Position numbers and translations under genes: made by a program. The notes beneath the pieces are model-generated. The model had not been told where the DNA came from and ran no database searches. It worked only from the letters and a program-made list of their open reading frames with translations. A stretch of 64,000 nucleotides of DNA from contig JALDNG010000038.1 in the NCBI GenBank assembly GCA_024349245.1, forward strand, positions 1,991,001 through 2,055,000, given 5' to 3'. Below are positions 48,189 to 60,783 of the stretch, in pieces (position 1 is the stretch's first letter; each line of letters opens with the position of its first letter). This DNA comes from Neodontobutis hainanensis (lineage: Eukaryota; Chordata; Actinopteri; Gobiiformes; Odontobutidae).

Positions 48189-49899
48189 ATTCAATATAGG
48201 CCACATTTCCTTTACACCAGGCATTAACACTGACCACACTGAATCCAGTCCATCACAATGTTGTTGTTTTTTACCAAACCATCTTCTGTAAATTGTATTT
48301 CAAACTAAATCCACTGAAAGGTTTGCAGGTTTGTGAAATAAAAATGTTGCAGGACATTGCTTGAGGCAGGAGGTAGACTGAGGGAGTTATGGTCAACACA
48401 CAAACCCCAGAACTTTGTCATTGGAGACTAGCTTTTACTCTTAAAGTGGAATATACAGTACACAAAATGTAAATACGACTTGGGAAAGGATTTTCTCAGT
48501 TTTTTAAGACTTTAACCTTCCAAAAATTGTTATATTCCAAGTCAATTGACCCCACCTTCAGATCTCCTCTAACTTAGAAATCTGCTCTAAAAGCATCCTG
48601 TGAGATTGTATCAGGAAACACACATTCTGAGTTTGTGAGATTCTTATGAATCCTTTCTTTATAATGATAAATGTAGTTAAAAGTAGTCAGAAAAGTATTG
48701 TTTAAACTTATTAGAAGCTGGTGCAGTTTGGCTTAAAAGTTAAAAGCAATCCATTGTGGAATTATGAGGGTGTTTAGATAGGGCTAGAAGCACATTCTTT
48801 TTCATAAGATTATTTGAAAAGATTTTCTCTGTGAAAAATAAGTATAAATGGGCTAACGAGAGGAAGGATTGAAATGCAAGTTCTGAAGATGATTTTTAAG
48901 GACAGTTACAAACGGTGTAATGGTACTTTTTATTTAATTGCACAATTTAAAGTCATCCTTGATCCCAAAAACACCAGTGAAAGTTTCTGGCGACAGTCGT
49001 AGAAGAATCAGTCTTCCCCATAGGTTTGTGCCACTGGAGGCTGTTACTGAACCAAGCCTTTCTTTTCGACTGTTTGTGGGAGACTTGTGAAGGGTAAAAA
49101 CATCTCTATGCTCTAGTCTCTCAACCAGCATTAGAGTTTTTAAGCACTAATTAGTCCCCAGTGCAGTGGTCTCCACTCATGCCTGATTAAAAACGGGAAG
49201 TTGAGTGCTACTACAAGGCTTCTTTCTTCCATAGAACTTTTGTGTTGTTAAAAAAAGTCCTTTGGAAAGAATGTTTGTCAGGTGTGTCCAGAGGTCATTT
49301 GTAAGGTGTTGTTTTTTTGTGCCAGATTTAGATTTATGTTTGGGAAATTTTCATCCTCCAGTGAAGTGGAATGTGTCTGTTTAGCAGTTTAGCAGCAAGA
49401 TAGTAATGTGTATCCAGTTGCATATTTGTTTACTGTTTGTTGTATTATAATATAGAATTGGGATAATAATATTTTAATTATTTTAACTATAACTATGGTA
49501 AATAAAAAAAATAAAATAGTCCCTTAGTTAAACTTAGATCTCAACCACATTAGATTCAACATTGTCACGTCGATATTTTGGGAAAATCAGATAAACTGCA
49601 GACAACTACAAACTATTCATACATTTTTGGTAATCTTTCAGTTTTTTGCAGTAATCATAAGATTTTGACCAGAAAGAGGTGTGTCCAACTGCCGTAGATA
49701 ACAAAGATCAATACGGCTGCTACACAACTCCCCTGCTGCTAGATCTCTGTTCTGATTGGACAAAAGTGGACGAGATGCCAGAACATCAGCTGCTTGTCCT
49801 TTAACACAGGGGTCTCTGGCAAATCTGATGCATCAACATTACACTGCTTTGCATTTGCAGAATAAAAGTTATATTGATTTCTTTGACTAGTTGCATGTT

Positions 49900-49985
49900 T
49901 ATCCAATTATCTCCAGAGGCAGCCTCCAGGAAATCCAACTCAAATCCACAGAGACTTGAATTATTTGTATGGATTAAAAAACTCT
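49900..49985 (+). repeat. Dispersed repeat family, copy 2 of 3
   Basis: The core 49938-49969 (ACTCAAATCCACAGAGACTT, then GAATTATTTGTA) matches copies near 4479 and 58498. The upstream CCAGAGGCAGCCTCCAGGAA resembles the equivalent region of the other copies only loosely. Confidence 0.5.
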
Positions 49986-50654
49986 TAGAATGGCTGACCA
50001 GGCTAGTATTTCCCCAAATATAATGACAAAAGACACTTCCACACTTAAAAGATGACAGTGAAAATCTGTTGTTGAAGAACACACTCTTGTACATCTGCGT
50101 CACATTGGTCCTGCTGAAACAGGAGCAATGGCAGCTGCAAGCAATTTTAACATCTCTTCACTAATAAGACTGTGGTAATACCTTTCCCGCTGGCAGCAGT
50201 ATAAACAAAACAAATGATTGCCGCAGAGATATAACCAGCATTAACTATTCATCTAGGTGCTCTGAGATCTCCCGCTGTTATGACACTCGCAAATCAAAGC
50301 ACTTTGAAAGACGGTGTGTGAAATCCTCCACATGTGAAGCTCACAAGGACGACATTTGAAGACGGTTCACAGCACAGTTGAAAGAATAATGCTTGGCTGC
50401 ACTGATTATAAAGTAAGTGTATATTTAACTTGATAACACAGACCCTTCGTGAGTTTAATTTCAGACGGTGTGGTGTCAGCACAGTACGATGAGCACTGGA
50501 TTAATTCAATTAAACATGATTGATTGAACAATCCCAAAAGTACACAAGTCTCTAAGCTTTGAATTATCAAGCAGCTGAATGTCAAAGTGTAGTGAGACAT
50601 GGTAATATAACATCCTAATTATAAAATGAACTATACTTTAAGTATGAGAGATTG

Positions 50655-50800
50655 TCCTTTTATCCAGGGCCAGCTTAGAGACATTCCCTCCAGCGAGTCT
50701 TCCCTGAGGCCTCCCTTGATTCATGAACAAGACCCCAAGACACTTGAACTCTCTGCCATCCTGACAGGAACAAGCCAGCCTTTTCAACCTGAGAACCATG
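50655..50800 (-). mobile_element. Internally deleted fragment of the same LINE family
   Basis: On the minus strand, GTGTCTTGGGGTCTTGTTCA is close to the 47570-47590 part of the LINE at 47521. It is followed almost at once by GGGAGGCCTCAGGGAAGACT, then CGCTGGAGGGAATGTCTC and AAGCTGGCC, which match about 47995-48055 of the same LINE. Some 400 bp in between are missing. Upstream CCATGGTTCTCAGGTTGAAA is consistent with sequence 5' of the other copy's truncation. No frame survives. Confidence 0.65.
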
Positions 50801-51576
50801 GACTTATCCCAGCCTCTTCACACTCAGCTGCAGAGCGTCAGAGCCCATTCTGAAGGTCCTGGTTTTGTTTGACTTAGTAAGTTAAAGCTCTCTTTGACCT
50901 CCTGAACAATGGATTTGAAAGCAGTCCTTTGACAAGAAATTAGACAAAGTAACACCAATATTCTAAAGAATATCCACATCAATGTCAAGCACAATTTAGC
51001 TGCAGCAACATGAGAAGCTAGTCCTACTTGAATTGTAGCAGAGTGGAAAATAAAGAGAAAAAAACAGTTTGATCATCAGCCATTTATCTCCTCAGAGACG
51101 TGAGGATGTGTTCTTCATTGACAGGTTTGCTTGGCTTGCCAGGTGTACTCATTTGTCTTTGAAATAATTGGAATTTAAGAGGCTAATGAGGTCTTTGGGG
51201 AGATGCTGTTTATTTATATTATTATTTGTATTATTATTAATATTTTTGACATGCAACTGAATAAGGTACAGAACATAGAAAGTATTTTAATTTGCCTTCA
51301 AAGGAGATAAAACCGTGGAGAGTTCTCAAAATAAGGAGGCCACAACAGTAATAGATGAGAAGAGACAGTAATGGTCAAGTGATGTACTTCAGACTGGTAT
51401 GTAGTGTTGTTTTAAAGCATATTTGAAGTGGACTGTACAAGGTAAAAACCATGGATAGTTAAGAAGATTGAATTCATAAAATGTTCTGTCACCCAATAAG
51501 TTGAGCATAGAGCCTTTAAAACGTATTGTCTAAAACTGCACTTCACTGGACACATTATAAGCTACTATTGTCACAG

Positions 51577-51634
51577 TACAATTAAAGAACAAAACATAAG
51601 CTGGTCCATTGGTTATGTTTTGTTCTTAATTGTA
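51577..51634. repeat. Inverted repeat with 23/22-bp arms and 13-nt loop
   Basis: The left arm 51577-51599 (containing AAAGAACAAAACATAA) pairs with the right arm 51613-51634 (containing TTATGTTTTGTTCTTAATTG), with one unpaired base. AT-rich, able to form a cruciform or hairpin. A pyrimidine-rich stretch resembling fish LTR sequence follows to about 51937, without convincing termini. Confidence 0.8.
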
Positions 51635-51939
51635 TTTCCTGCTTTATTTTGACACTTACCGTCTTGTCTGGTTCCAGGTCTTTCTGCTTCCTGCCTGTGT
51701 TTGTTTTCCTGTCTTGTGTGATCACCTGACCCCTCCATGATGTGTTTCACCTGTATTGCATTACCGCCCCTCCTACCTGGGTATATTAACCCCTCCTTCC
51801 CTTTGCCCTGTGCCAATTCATTAGTTCATTTTCACTCTGTGGCTTTTGACCAGTTTCTGATTTAGATACCTTTGTTGCTTTTCTGTATGCGTGCTGAGTC
51901 GTGCATTTAGGGCCACTCTTTTGAGTTCCCCCTAACAAC

Positions 51940-52163
51940 TACATTTATTCATTTTACATTTATTCATTTAGCAGACACTTTTATCCAAAGCGACTTACAT
52001 TGTTCTACAGTATTTACCAGTGTTACAGTCACTGGAGGCAAGGTGGGTCAAGTGTCTTGCCCAAGGACACAACGACAGTATGAACTGTGGGGAGAGTGGG
52101 AATCGAACCAACTACCTTCGGGTTGAAAGACGACTGCTCTACCCACTGAGCTACTGCCGCCCC
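51940..52163 (-). repeat. tRNA-headed SINE, near full length, inverted
   Basis: Minus-strand reading from 52162 gives GGCGGCAGTAGCTCAGTGGG, a B-box-like GGTTCGATTCCC, the CATACTGTCGTTGTGTCCTT block and the tail AAGTCGCTTTGGATAAAAG, then TGTCTGCTAAATG. The 3' end carries a tandem of ACATTTATTCATTT at 51940-51969. The promoter boxes are the best preserved of the copies in this window. Confidence 0.85.
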
Positions 52164-52297
52164 AACTATACTTTAAAATCAACTATACTATATAGTTCTA
52201 TAATCTAATGTAACTATAATGAATAAATACATTTATACTTCAAACATAAATCTAAAGTGGAAATGCACATTTATTTATAAGGAGCAGAACACATCAT

Positions 52298-52661
52298 TGT
52301 CATGTCCCAACCTCGTGTCTGTCGTGTATGTTTGTAGTTAACTTCCTGTGTCTTATTGTGAAGTGTCTCACCCCTGCCTGTATGTTAGATTGACTTCCTG
52401 CCCTTGTGTCTTTCCCTCCTTTGTGATTGCCTGCTCCACCCTTAATGTGCTCCACCTGTGTCTCATTGTGTTCCCTTTATAGTCTGTGTGTTTTCCTCTG
52501 TCCTGTGCTGGATTGTACCCTCAAGTTTGTAGTATCGATACTTGTGTTTTGGTATTCAGTGTTTCCGTGTGGGTTTGGATTAAACCCTTTGAACCATCTC
52601 CCTCGTGTGGGTCTGCACAGTAAGTCCTTTTGCCTGTTCTTAAAAAGGTTGGTTCCTGACA
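52298..52661 (+). mobile_element. Solo LTR (364 bp) with 5-bp target duplication
   Basis: It begins TGTCATG and ends CCTGACA, so the termini form the TGTCA/TGACA inverted pair with the TG...CA ends of LTRs. ATCAT lies directly before (52293-52297) and directly after (52662-52666), a 5-bp target duplication. Inside, a TATA-like CTTTATAG near 52475 and an ATTAAA near 52579 fit promoter and poly(A) positions in the + orientation. No internal retroviral or retrotransposon coding region is adjacent, so it is a solo LTR left by recombination between two LTRs. The family (Gypsy-like or retroviral) cannot be told from the LTR alone. Confidence 0.8.
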
Positions 52662-55600
52662 ATCATGAGCTACAGTTGTCTAGATTTTGCATTTTAAATG
52701 TTTTATGTCAGGGACCAAACAACTGACAAAACAGGGCAGCAGCAGTGTGACCAATTGTGTTGTTGCATGTTTTAACCTTTGCTGCTGTCTGGAGCATTCC
52801 CAGAAAGCTGAGTCCAACCGTGGCTCAACTAAAGACAATTCTCTGAATACATTAGCAACTATGCTATAATCTGGCTCATTTACAGTCTGTACTTATGAAT
52901 CTGTTCATTAATGTGCATTGTCCCAACTAAAACAAACTAAAGCAATAATTTGAATTGTACTATATTTGTACTTTTGTGATGAGGTCATTTCAAAGTAGCC
53001 AAAGAAGAGAATTGCTTGTGTCATTTCTGGATTTCCATCAGCGTGCAGAAATGTGAATGCACTATTTTCATAAACTTCTCATGTTAGTGTGCAGAGTGTC
53101 TATTAGCACCCACAGATGAATAACATTTAGTTATGCTGTCAAACTTAGTTTAGCTTTAGAATAGAAGTTAATTGAACTGAATGGCGCCAAAGTCTTCAGA
53201 CCAAGTGTTAAAACAGACAATGTTCTGTAAAAATGAGAAATAACATTGACATAATACTATCTTAGTTGATAGAGGAACTGACTGATTACAGAATCCACTT
53301 TGATTAAATGTCAGTGTTAAAAAGGAATACTAAATCTGGAAAGGAAGTACTGTGAAGAAACTAAGTCCAACAAATCGAGGTACTATATAAAGTCTTCTGT
53401 TCGGTCTCTACTGGCGCTATTGCACTTGATTGAAGCAGTCAAAAAGATTGCCTTATACATATCCATGTGATTGTCCTCTGACGAATGGCCTTTGTCGACA
53501 CAATCAAATGCAATTCTAAAAGCATTAGTTTAGTTCAGACCGACAAGAAAGAAACCATTTTAGGAAAATTACAGGAAAAGTTGTGGTGTCAATTGCTGTG
53601 ACTCAGCTCAATTTAAGTAAAAGTCACCAAAAACTCAGCTTGTCATCAGGAGCATATTTTAGATCTGTTGTGTGGATTTTGACTATCAGTGCGTACAGGT
53701 CAACACATGCAGTAATCATCCCCCATTCAGTCTTCTGTCAAATAAAGCCAAACCAAAAAAATACTTGCTACTTATTTTCCTTTTTTAGAAAGTTGATTTT
53801 AACCCTCTTTACAGTCATTATTGTTGACCCTCCATTATTTTAGCAGCAGGGATCAACTCCTTGAAAAACTCTTTTGTATTGGCTCTGATGGTTTCAGAAT
53901 ACCATCATAGATGCCTTTAACAACTGAAAAGATCTATACATACCATGTCTTGCCAAACACTGACAATAAGAGCTTGTCTGATCTTTTATCATATCTATTT
54001 ATCCTATTTATAGTTTTCTGTGTTAGTTTGTGTCGGAGGGTGGTACTTTCCCTTTGTGTTGGACAGTAAAGTTTTGAACTGAATAGAATTAAGGCTTTAA
54101 GCAGATGGTTTTACACCTCCAGGCTCTGTAGTGTCTTCCAGAGGATAGTTGCTTATACTCTGTGAATAATTAATGTGAAGGATCATTTAAGATGCTAGGA
54201 GCCAGCCTGACCATGGTTCTTTATGGACTGAAGCGATGTCTTAGGCCCCTCACTTTCACTGCTACTTTCACCATGTTTTCAAGTTGCTGGACAGTTGAGA
54301 CTACCAAACTAGCCTTCTTTTCCATATCTCATCTGATTTTTACTAAGAATATTTGGTCTGAACAGGAGTTCTTACAAATAAGCTTTCCAAAACAGGATTT
54401 TTAGTTGGAAGCCACCAATTTAAGTTACCCCTGTTGTGCCAATAAAAGCAATGCTTCCTGCCACAAGCTGTGAATAAAACTATACCAAATATAATAAAAA
54501 ATAACCAAATTTAAATCCAAATTAGAAAACGATGAATGAATAATGATTATGAAGGAACATAGCATGAAGCCAATTAAAGATGTTTTGACATGTAGCTGCA
54601 AAAGCACAGGAGAAATGATCAAATGATTTGGAGCCCTCATTGTTTCTGAAGTCTGGTCTCAGTAAACCATGCTAGGCTTTGGCAACAACAGGGTCCTGAA
54701 ATAGGGATAACATAATGCAATACAAGTCTTTCCGTTGTTGGTATAGTCACACCTGTGTGTAGTCTCCTTCCTGGTGTCAAAATCCTGCTGCTACTCGGCA
54801 CCACTCACAGCTCAAACTAATTAAAACAAATCGAGCAGCGTAGCTTGACAGCTCGAGGAATAAAAACTAAATTGAGAAATGTATCTGATGAAATCGATGG
54901 AAATGCATTTTGTGTGCTATAGCTCAATAGTTTCCAGTGTATCTTTGATATGACAACGTAGTAAGCTTTTCGACAGTCTTTGGAAAATGAATTAGTATTG
55001 CAGATTACAAAATTTGTTATTTTGTTTTCAAAGATTCAAAAGTAGACCCCTTCGAAGACAAACATTTCTTACAGCAGCTCTGAAATAATGTTGGGACTGG
55101 CAATTCTAAAAGCTGGGGATTGACCAGCCAATACTGAGGCTGCTTTACACATTTAAAATGGAAGACTCTGATCAGCCATTGCATTATGAACACTGACAAT
55201 TAGAATGGCAGCGTGGTTACCATACGTTTGGCACTTATGGTTATATATTTAAACATTTTGGGTTGTTCCCATTTTGCAGAAATAAGTAGAGTACATCAAG
55301 GCTGAGAGATTTCCACAGGTCTGATTTATTGCTTTGACCTTGGCTGCTCTTCCAAGGGTCAACCCAATAAAAAATCAATTACGAGTATCTGGAAAAGAAA
55401 AATCACAAAGGCATGATGAACGTTATCACTATCACTTAAATATCATACACTTGACAAAGAATGATTATGAGCAGTGAGATTTATTATTTAGATAAAGGCA
55501 GAGGACCAAATGCTCCTTGTTACTATCGACATCCATGATTGGTTTGAGCCCATGTATGAGCAAACTCTTGTATGTATCTTAGTGTCTTGTATGTATTGGT

Positions 55601-57844
55601 TACTAGCTTACTAAATGACTTGCAAAATGTGGTCACTGGGGTAAACCATATTTTAAGCCTAATTGGTATACATTAGTAAAATGTTTCTGCGTTGAAAGAA
55701 ACAACTCATGAAATAACTCAATAGATATCAAGCGCTCCACCTTTTGTGTCCATCCAAGTCATTACGTTTCACAAAAAAAAACACAAGCTATACTTTTCAT
55801 TGCAACTGAAATTAAAGAAAAAAAAATCATGACTTCTGTCAGAACAAGGCTCATTTACAGGAGCCATACCAAATACAGTTGCGTACAGACGTTTGTGGTT
55901 CATTCAAGGGGCATGCTTTTAGTGGTCACAGTTTACCAGCTTTTTCTTCCAACAGGCATGTGTATTTAAAGGGAAATTACCCGGGTTATAACAATAACTG
56001 TAGTTCAATGTTTTGCATTAAGTTACAATAATTTGCCTTCAATATGTCTTTTTTTTTTTTTTTCCATTTTGACAAGCCTTACTCTTGAAGTCGATGTTTA
56101 AATGGTAAATTCCATTAAAGACTGTTCACACTGTAACCATGTAATCCACATCTGTGCAGAGTTTCCTGATGCAGCATCATGTAGAGCGAGCCCTGCTGGG
56201 AGAATTAACAAGAGCGTGTCAAAGGGAAAGTGTCAGATCTGTCCTCCATGTTTGCTCACATGTAATTATGTAGATTTATGGAGCACATGTGTTTGCACTG
56301 CATGTCATGATTATCCAGTTTTTTACGTAGCTGTCAAACAAAGTCTTGGGGGATTGTGTCAGTGCCATCCATCTTAGGTCCGGGGTTTGTTTGGATGCAC
56401 TGTCGAGCTCGGCTTCTTCAGGAATGAGTCACTTTCTCATGAGATTAAAGCAGCTCCGAGAAATTGTTTACCAATGTGAAAAGATCATCTTTAATTGGTC
56501 TATTGCAGTTTTTTGCTTGAGACTTTCACTGCATCAAAATATTGGCAGAGAAGCCAAAATCTTTACACAAGTAAAAAAAATAAAAAACTATAAAATCTCT
56601 TTTAATGTTTTCACACAAAATACAAAACGATGAAACGTTATCAGTAAATTTAGGAAGGCTTTGTTGCTGCCAAACTGAAACCAGTTTACAGATTTAATAC
56701 CAAAGCACAATATACAGCTAAAAAAAATATTTAAACCTTTGGCGTTTTTGTTTGAGACTATGGATAGATGCCCACATTTCTTTGTATTAAATTAAGGCTT
56801 TCCATTGATCAGAGCTACATTTTTGTCATGTTTGTTAATTTTTTTGATTAGTGCTTTGTTTATTTTTTCTTCTGTTTGGGAAAGTAACTTATTACAATTG
56901 TTTTGTGGTTTTCTGTTTAGTTATAACAGACTTTATTCTATACCACTTTTGGTCAATATTGGATTGAGTTATTTAATTGACCACTCTTAAGCATTACAAC
57001 ACTTTACTAAAGTGTTTTTTATTTATATATATTTAATATAACACAAGTCTGTGTTTAAAAAAAAAAAAAGCAATTTATTCAAACATGTTAAAATGAATGA
57101 AGTAAAGATACTTTCATCACTAGCATCCTCTTCAGGTATCCTACACAGTACACAAAAGACCAAAATGAAAGTCATAAAATGTACAAAAGCAAACACATGT
57201 GGCTAGAAATTGTAGTTTTGTAGCATTAAATAATTTCCCAAAGGAGAACAGGCTCAGATCATGCTGTCAACGTGTTGTTTGAGGAAAGCTCCAGAATCTC
57301 ATGAGAGGTGTCTGTGACCCTCCACATGTGGAGAACATATTGAATTTATTCCAGAGACGCCCGCCCTACTTGCTTCAGAGCTAATATACAGAGGGTGTGT
57401 GGAGTCTGCCTAAAACACTGTGTCCCAGCAACAAGTCTCCACAGAGACATTATTTAATATGACAATATACTAGGCATAAACAAATAAATGGAACTGCCAG
57501 TGCAACACTTTTATCAACGAGGCTCTATGGGCCTATTCCCTGTTCCTCTGTTTTCAGCTGAAACAAGAAAAAAGGGACAGAAGGAAGAAGTGGCCATTTG
57601 AAGATAAGGGCAACTCCAGATTCAAGTGTATTTAGATATTTCTTTGATGGTGGACCATTGCCCATTAAATGCATACACATACTTTTGAGAGAGAGTCTAT
57701 AAGGCGTACTAAAAATGTATTTTCTGAAACAAAAGTGAGCAAAATAAACAGATCGTCACAACCTCACCAATAAGTGTTTTAATGCATTTACATAGTTTAT
57801 GGAATGGATTTTGCATTTGATTCTTTTTTTTTCTTACCAATTAA

Positions 57845-58325
57845 ACAGAGGCCTGTCAGTGATGGAACGTAACTCACTGAGCAAAGAGTGTCAGAGTTTT
57901 GTACCGATCAGAGCCAAAGAACGATCGCCCACTGTTTGAACCGGGACCGGGGGACCTTCAGCAGATGTTGCCCAGCAGAACGGAGAGCTCTGATGAGGTT
58001 GGTGAGGGATCAAAATCCTACACAAATAAGAAGGTGCAAGGCCCCTGGGTGCATTAAAAACAAATATTAAAAAAAAAAATCTAAATTGGACAGGGAGCCA
58101 GTGCAGGGAGTACAGGACAGGTGTCATGTTTACGTTTGTTAGCAGACGGGCAGCAGCGTTTTGCACAATCTGCAAATGGTGAAGCCCAGTTTGCTTAATT
58201 CCCACAGAGCGCATCCCACTAATCTATGCAGGAGCTAACAAAAGCATGGATGGCTTTCTGCAGATCAGTGAGACTCAAGAAGGGTTTAATCTTTGATAGG
58301 AGGCAAAGTCTTCCTTCTGACTTTA
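57845..58325 (-). mobile_element. L2/CR1-type LINE fragment, RT C-terminal region, decayed
   Basis: On the minus strand three frames give pieces in order. Near 58300-58220 is LTDLQKAIHAFVSSCID followed by a stop. From 58214 comes VGIKQTGLHHLQIVQNAAAR, then LLTNVNMTPVLYSLHWLPVQ and RGLAPSYLCRILIPHQP, ending VGDRSLALIGTKL and a stop. HSLLSELRSITDRPLF continues the homology to about 57845. LQ-VQNAAARLLT, LHWLPV and GLAPSYL are hallmark words of L2-type reverse transcriptase C-termini. An A-run at about 58069-58078 interrupts the coding region. The catalytic core is absent, so this is a dead fragment. Confidence 0.85.
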
Positions 58326-58464
58326 ATCTCAGAATTCAACCTTTACAGTGGCCCCAATCCTTTTCCATACATAACATTTGCCTTGAATACAGAAATTGTA
58401 TTTTATTAAAAGTAAAAAAAAATCTGTCTATTTCTCTGAAGTTAATTCTGAAGTTAAAGTTAAT

Positions 58465-58550
58465 TCTTCTTCTTTGGCACTGTCTCCTGATAATCCAACT
58501 CAAATCCACCAAGACCAAACTGATTCTTTGTACAGATAAAACTGGATTAA
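58465..58550 (+). repeat. Dispersed repeat family, copy 3 of 3
   Basis: The core 58498-58532 (ACTCAAATCCACCAAGACC, ending TGATTCTTTGTA) matches copies near 4479 and 49938. The flank GGCACTGTCTCCTGATAATCC precedes it. Confidence 0.5.
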
Positions 58551-60418
58551 GATGACTGTTGCTTCACTTACAAATGTCTTTCTTTTGGGGTCTATTCCAC
58601 CACTGAAGGAAATTCACATTTCCTTTTTACAGTAACCAACTGTTACTCATCAATTGTTTCATCATTTGAGACCAGACCTTTTTTGGGGATTCCCTACAGG
58701 TCATCAGTGCTCTTTTTAAAGTCACTCTCTTTCCTTTGCTTCCTGCTTTCAATAATAAAGTTACAAACAAAATGTCAGTGGCTTGTATTATAACTTTTAC
58801 TGCCATGGTAACCATTATTATTTACTTTGCCTCTATCACACCACATTTTAATCTTGAACCATACACTTCAACATTTACATTATCATTTATGTATGTCACA
58901 GAAACAACTAGGTGCTGTTTGTGACCTCGCAAAATCTCCCAATGTTAGCGCCAAGATAACAATGACTATACTACTAATGACTAATACTAAGTGATGCATA
59001 GCAAGAAAAAAATCAACTAACACCATTTGTTCTCAAAATATCTCAATAAGTCCAACCTTAAAACTATGATGACTAAAAAAGTCAATGGAAAAACGCCAGG
59101 GATACTTGTGATCTGCTTTAAAACTATGCCAAATTAAGTCAGTTATTCACAAAAAAAGAAGTATAATTTAAAATATTTCCAGGAAGGCCTCCGATGACTT
59201 GGACTAATAAAAACCTGTCAGGCAGAGTCTAATGAGCTGTGCCGGCTGTTTCGTGTAATCATTTGGCTGTCTTTCAGTGAGTTTCAGACTGTATGATTGC
59301 GGCACAGATAAACATCTCCCCTGGTCTGATTACTTCATTAGGAAGCTACGATACTTTCTCTGCAGCAAGACACCTTTACAGCAGACTTCACAATGTGCGT
59401 CTGCAAAAACTAATCTGCCATCCGCCACCTTCAAAATACATGAATCAGACCAGTACCTCTGACTCTATTCAAAGGCCCAGGAAAGATAAATGAAGACGCA
59501 ATTGGTCTGAATATGTTCACACACTGAGATGCCAGAACGGAGGCTTCCTATTTCCTATTTTGGCTGTTCAACCGTCATCTGCAGCATTCAATGGAGCAAC
59601 GGAGATGGAGTTGAATATCCCACCAGGGAAGCATTCACTCACTAAACCTGGTTAATAGTTTATCTTCATGTCTTATTTCAACATATTCTTCCAATATTGG
59701 GAGTCCTCAGAGCCCAGAGCTAGTATTTCTCTATGGACTATTTAACAGGAAGTTGGGCTAAAAGTAGAAAAAAAAGTTGCACTTCCTTTCTTAAAGGTTT
59801 TTTGACATGCTTACACAGCTATCAAATAAGGACACAGGTTTTCTCTAAATAAATTTTACTTTGTGAGCTTCAGAAGGCTAGACAGTCAGAAGGGTGCTGC
59901 CCCCTGTGCTGTTCACTCATTGACAGTCAAGACAAGAAGTACAGCTACAGATGGAAAAAAAAAAACAACAGAAGCACATCTCCTGAGAGACAGCTCCCAA
60001 GAGAGAGAGAGCAAAGAAAGGAGGGGCTGGAAGTGTAGCATAGAGTGGTATAACTTGTTGCACTTTTAGCTGATAGCAGGAGAAGCACTTTGGTGAATGT
60101 TTTGTTGTCAGCCCATTGCAAGCTCAAAACCTAACATGGCAAAGCAGCACATCAAATTGATCAGCGGAGACTCAGCTAGAAGCAAACTCTGCCATATTCT
60201 GCCAAAGTGAGACTCCACCTGACCATTTTATACTAAAGCCTTAATAGTTTTGATTTGTTTCACAGAATTATATTTGGTGCAGGTAATGTTGACATGTGTG
60301 GCTGTGAAATAGTGTTAGAGCTGGACCTGCCTTCATCGGAAGTGATATTCATCCAGATATTTTTATTTTTTTGGTGGAAATTTGGGGTTATTTTGTTTTC
60401 CATCTTGATTTATTCTGA

Positions 60419-60783
60419 AGGCCCGTACACACCGGGGCGAATATTCGCGCGTGTTATTCGCCAGCGTTTTTCAACGCGTTTTTTGTGTTCGTTACATGTG
60501 TGTGCTCGGCAAGACTGTTTTGTGACCCAAGTTGTGTTTTACTGTAACTTCAGGAGCTCCAGACACGTTAGCAAAAGCGCTAATCTCATTGGTCGTATAG
60601 TGTTTGATGCAGCGGGTCAAACCAAAAAAACAAACCCGAGGCATTTTTTAAAAAAACTGACGCTTTTATGCGTGGCGTTTTTCATGTCGGTGTGAACACT
60701 CACATTGGCGCCCATTGTTTAGTCGCGAGGCGTTAAACGTCGGTGAATAACGTCGGCGAAATTCGTCCCGTGTGAACAGGCCT
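60419..60783. mobile_element. 365-bp MITE with TGA target duplication
   Basis: The left end AGGCCCGTACACACC and the right end, read inverted, AGGCCTGTTCACACG form terminal inverted repeats. These extend imperfectly for about 50 bp through CGAAT-TTCGC and GTTATTCGCC/GTTATTCACC blocks. TGA flanks both sides (60416-60418 and 60784-60786), a 3-bp duplication. The interior is CpG-rich compared with its surroundings and has no transposase, and the 146-codon open frame over it is compositional. A 3-bp duplication with GGCC-type ends suggests PIF/Harbinger or a related superfamily, which I cannot confirm. Confidence 0.8.

Larger units (their letters stand above)
48189..57844. other. Intergenic sequence with scattered repeat relics
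   Basis: No gene is recognisable. Contents are a copy of the dispersed repeat at 49900-49985, a deleted LINE piece at 50655-50800, a hairpin at 51577-51634, a SINE at about 51940-52163 and a solo LTR at 52298-52661. The stretches 48200-49890 and 52670-57840 show nothing I can name. Confidence 0.6.

Noticed and set aside
47485..48237. 250-codon open frame on the minus strand, the longest in the window
   Set aside because: It lies opposite the LINE reverse-transcriptase tail. The + strand frame has clear family words and the GATG tail, and the minus frame is Pro/Ser/Arg-rich shadow.
51616..51937. Possible second LTR (TGTTTT...CTAACA)
   Set aside because: The flanking 5-mers differ (GGTTA and ACTAC) and the ends are not a convincing inverted pair.
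60255..60695. 146-codon open frame
   Set aside because: It covers the left flank and interior of the MITE, has no transposase words, and is explained by element composition.
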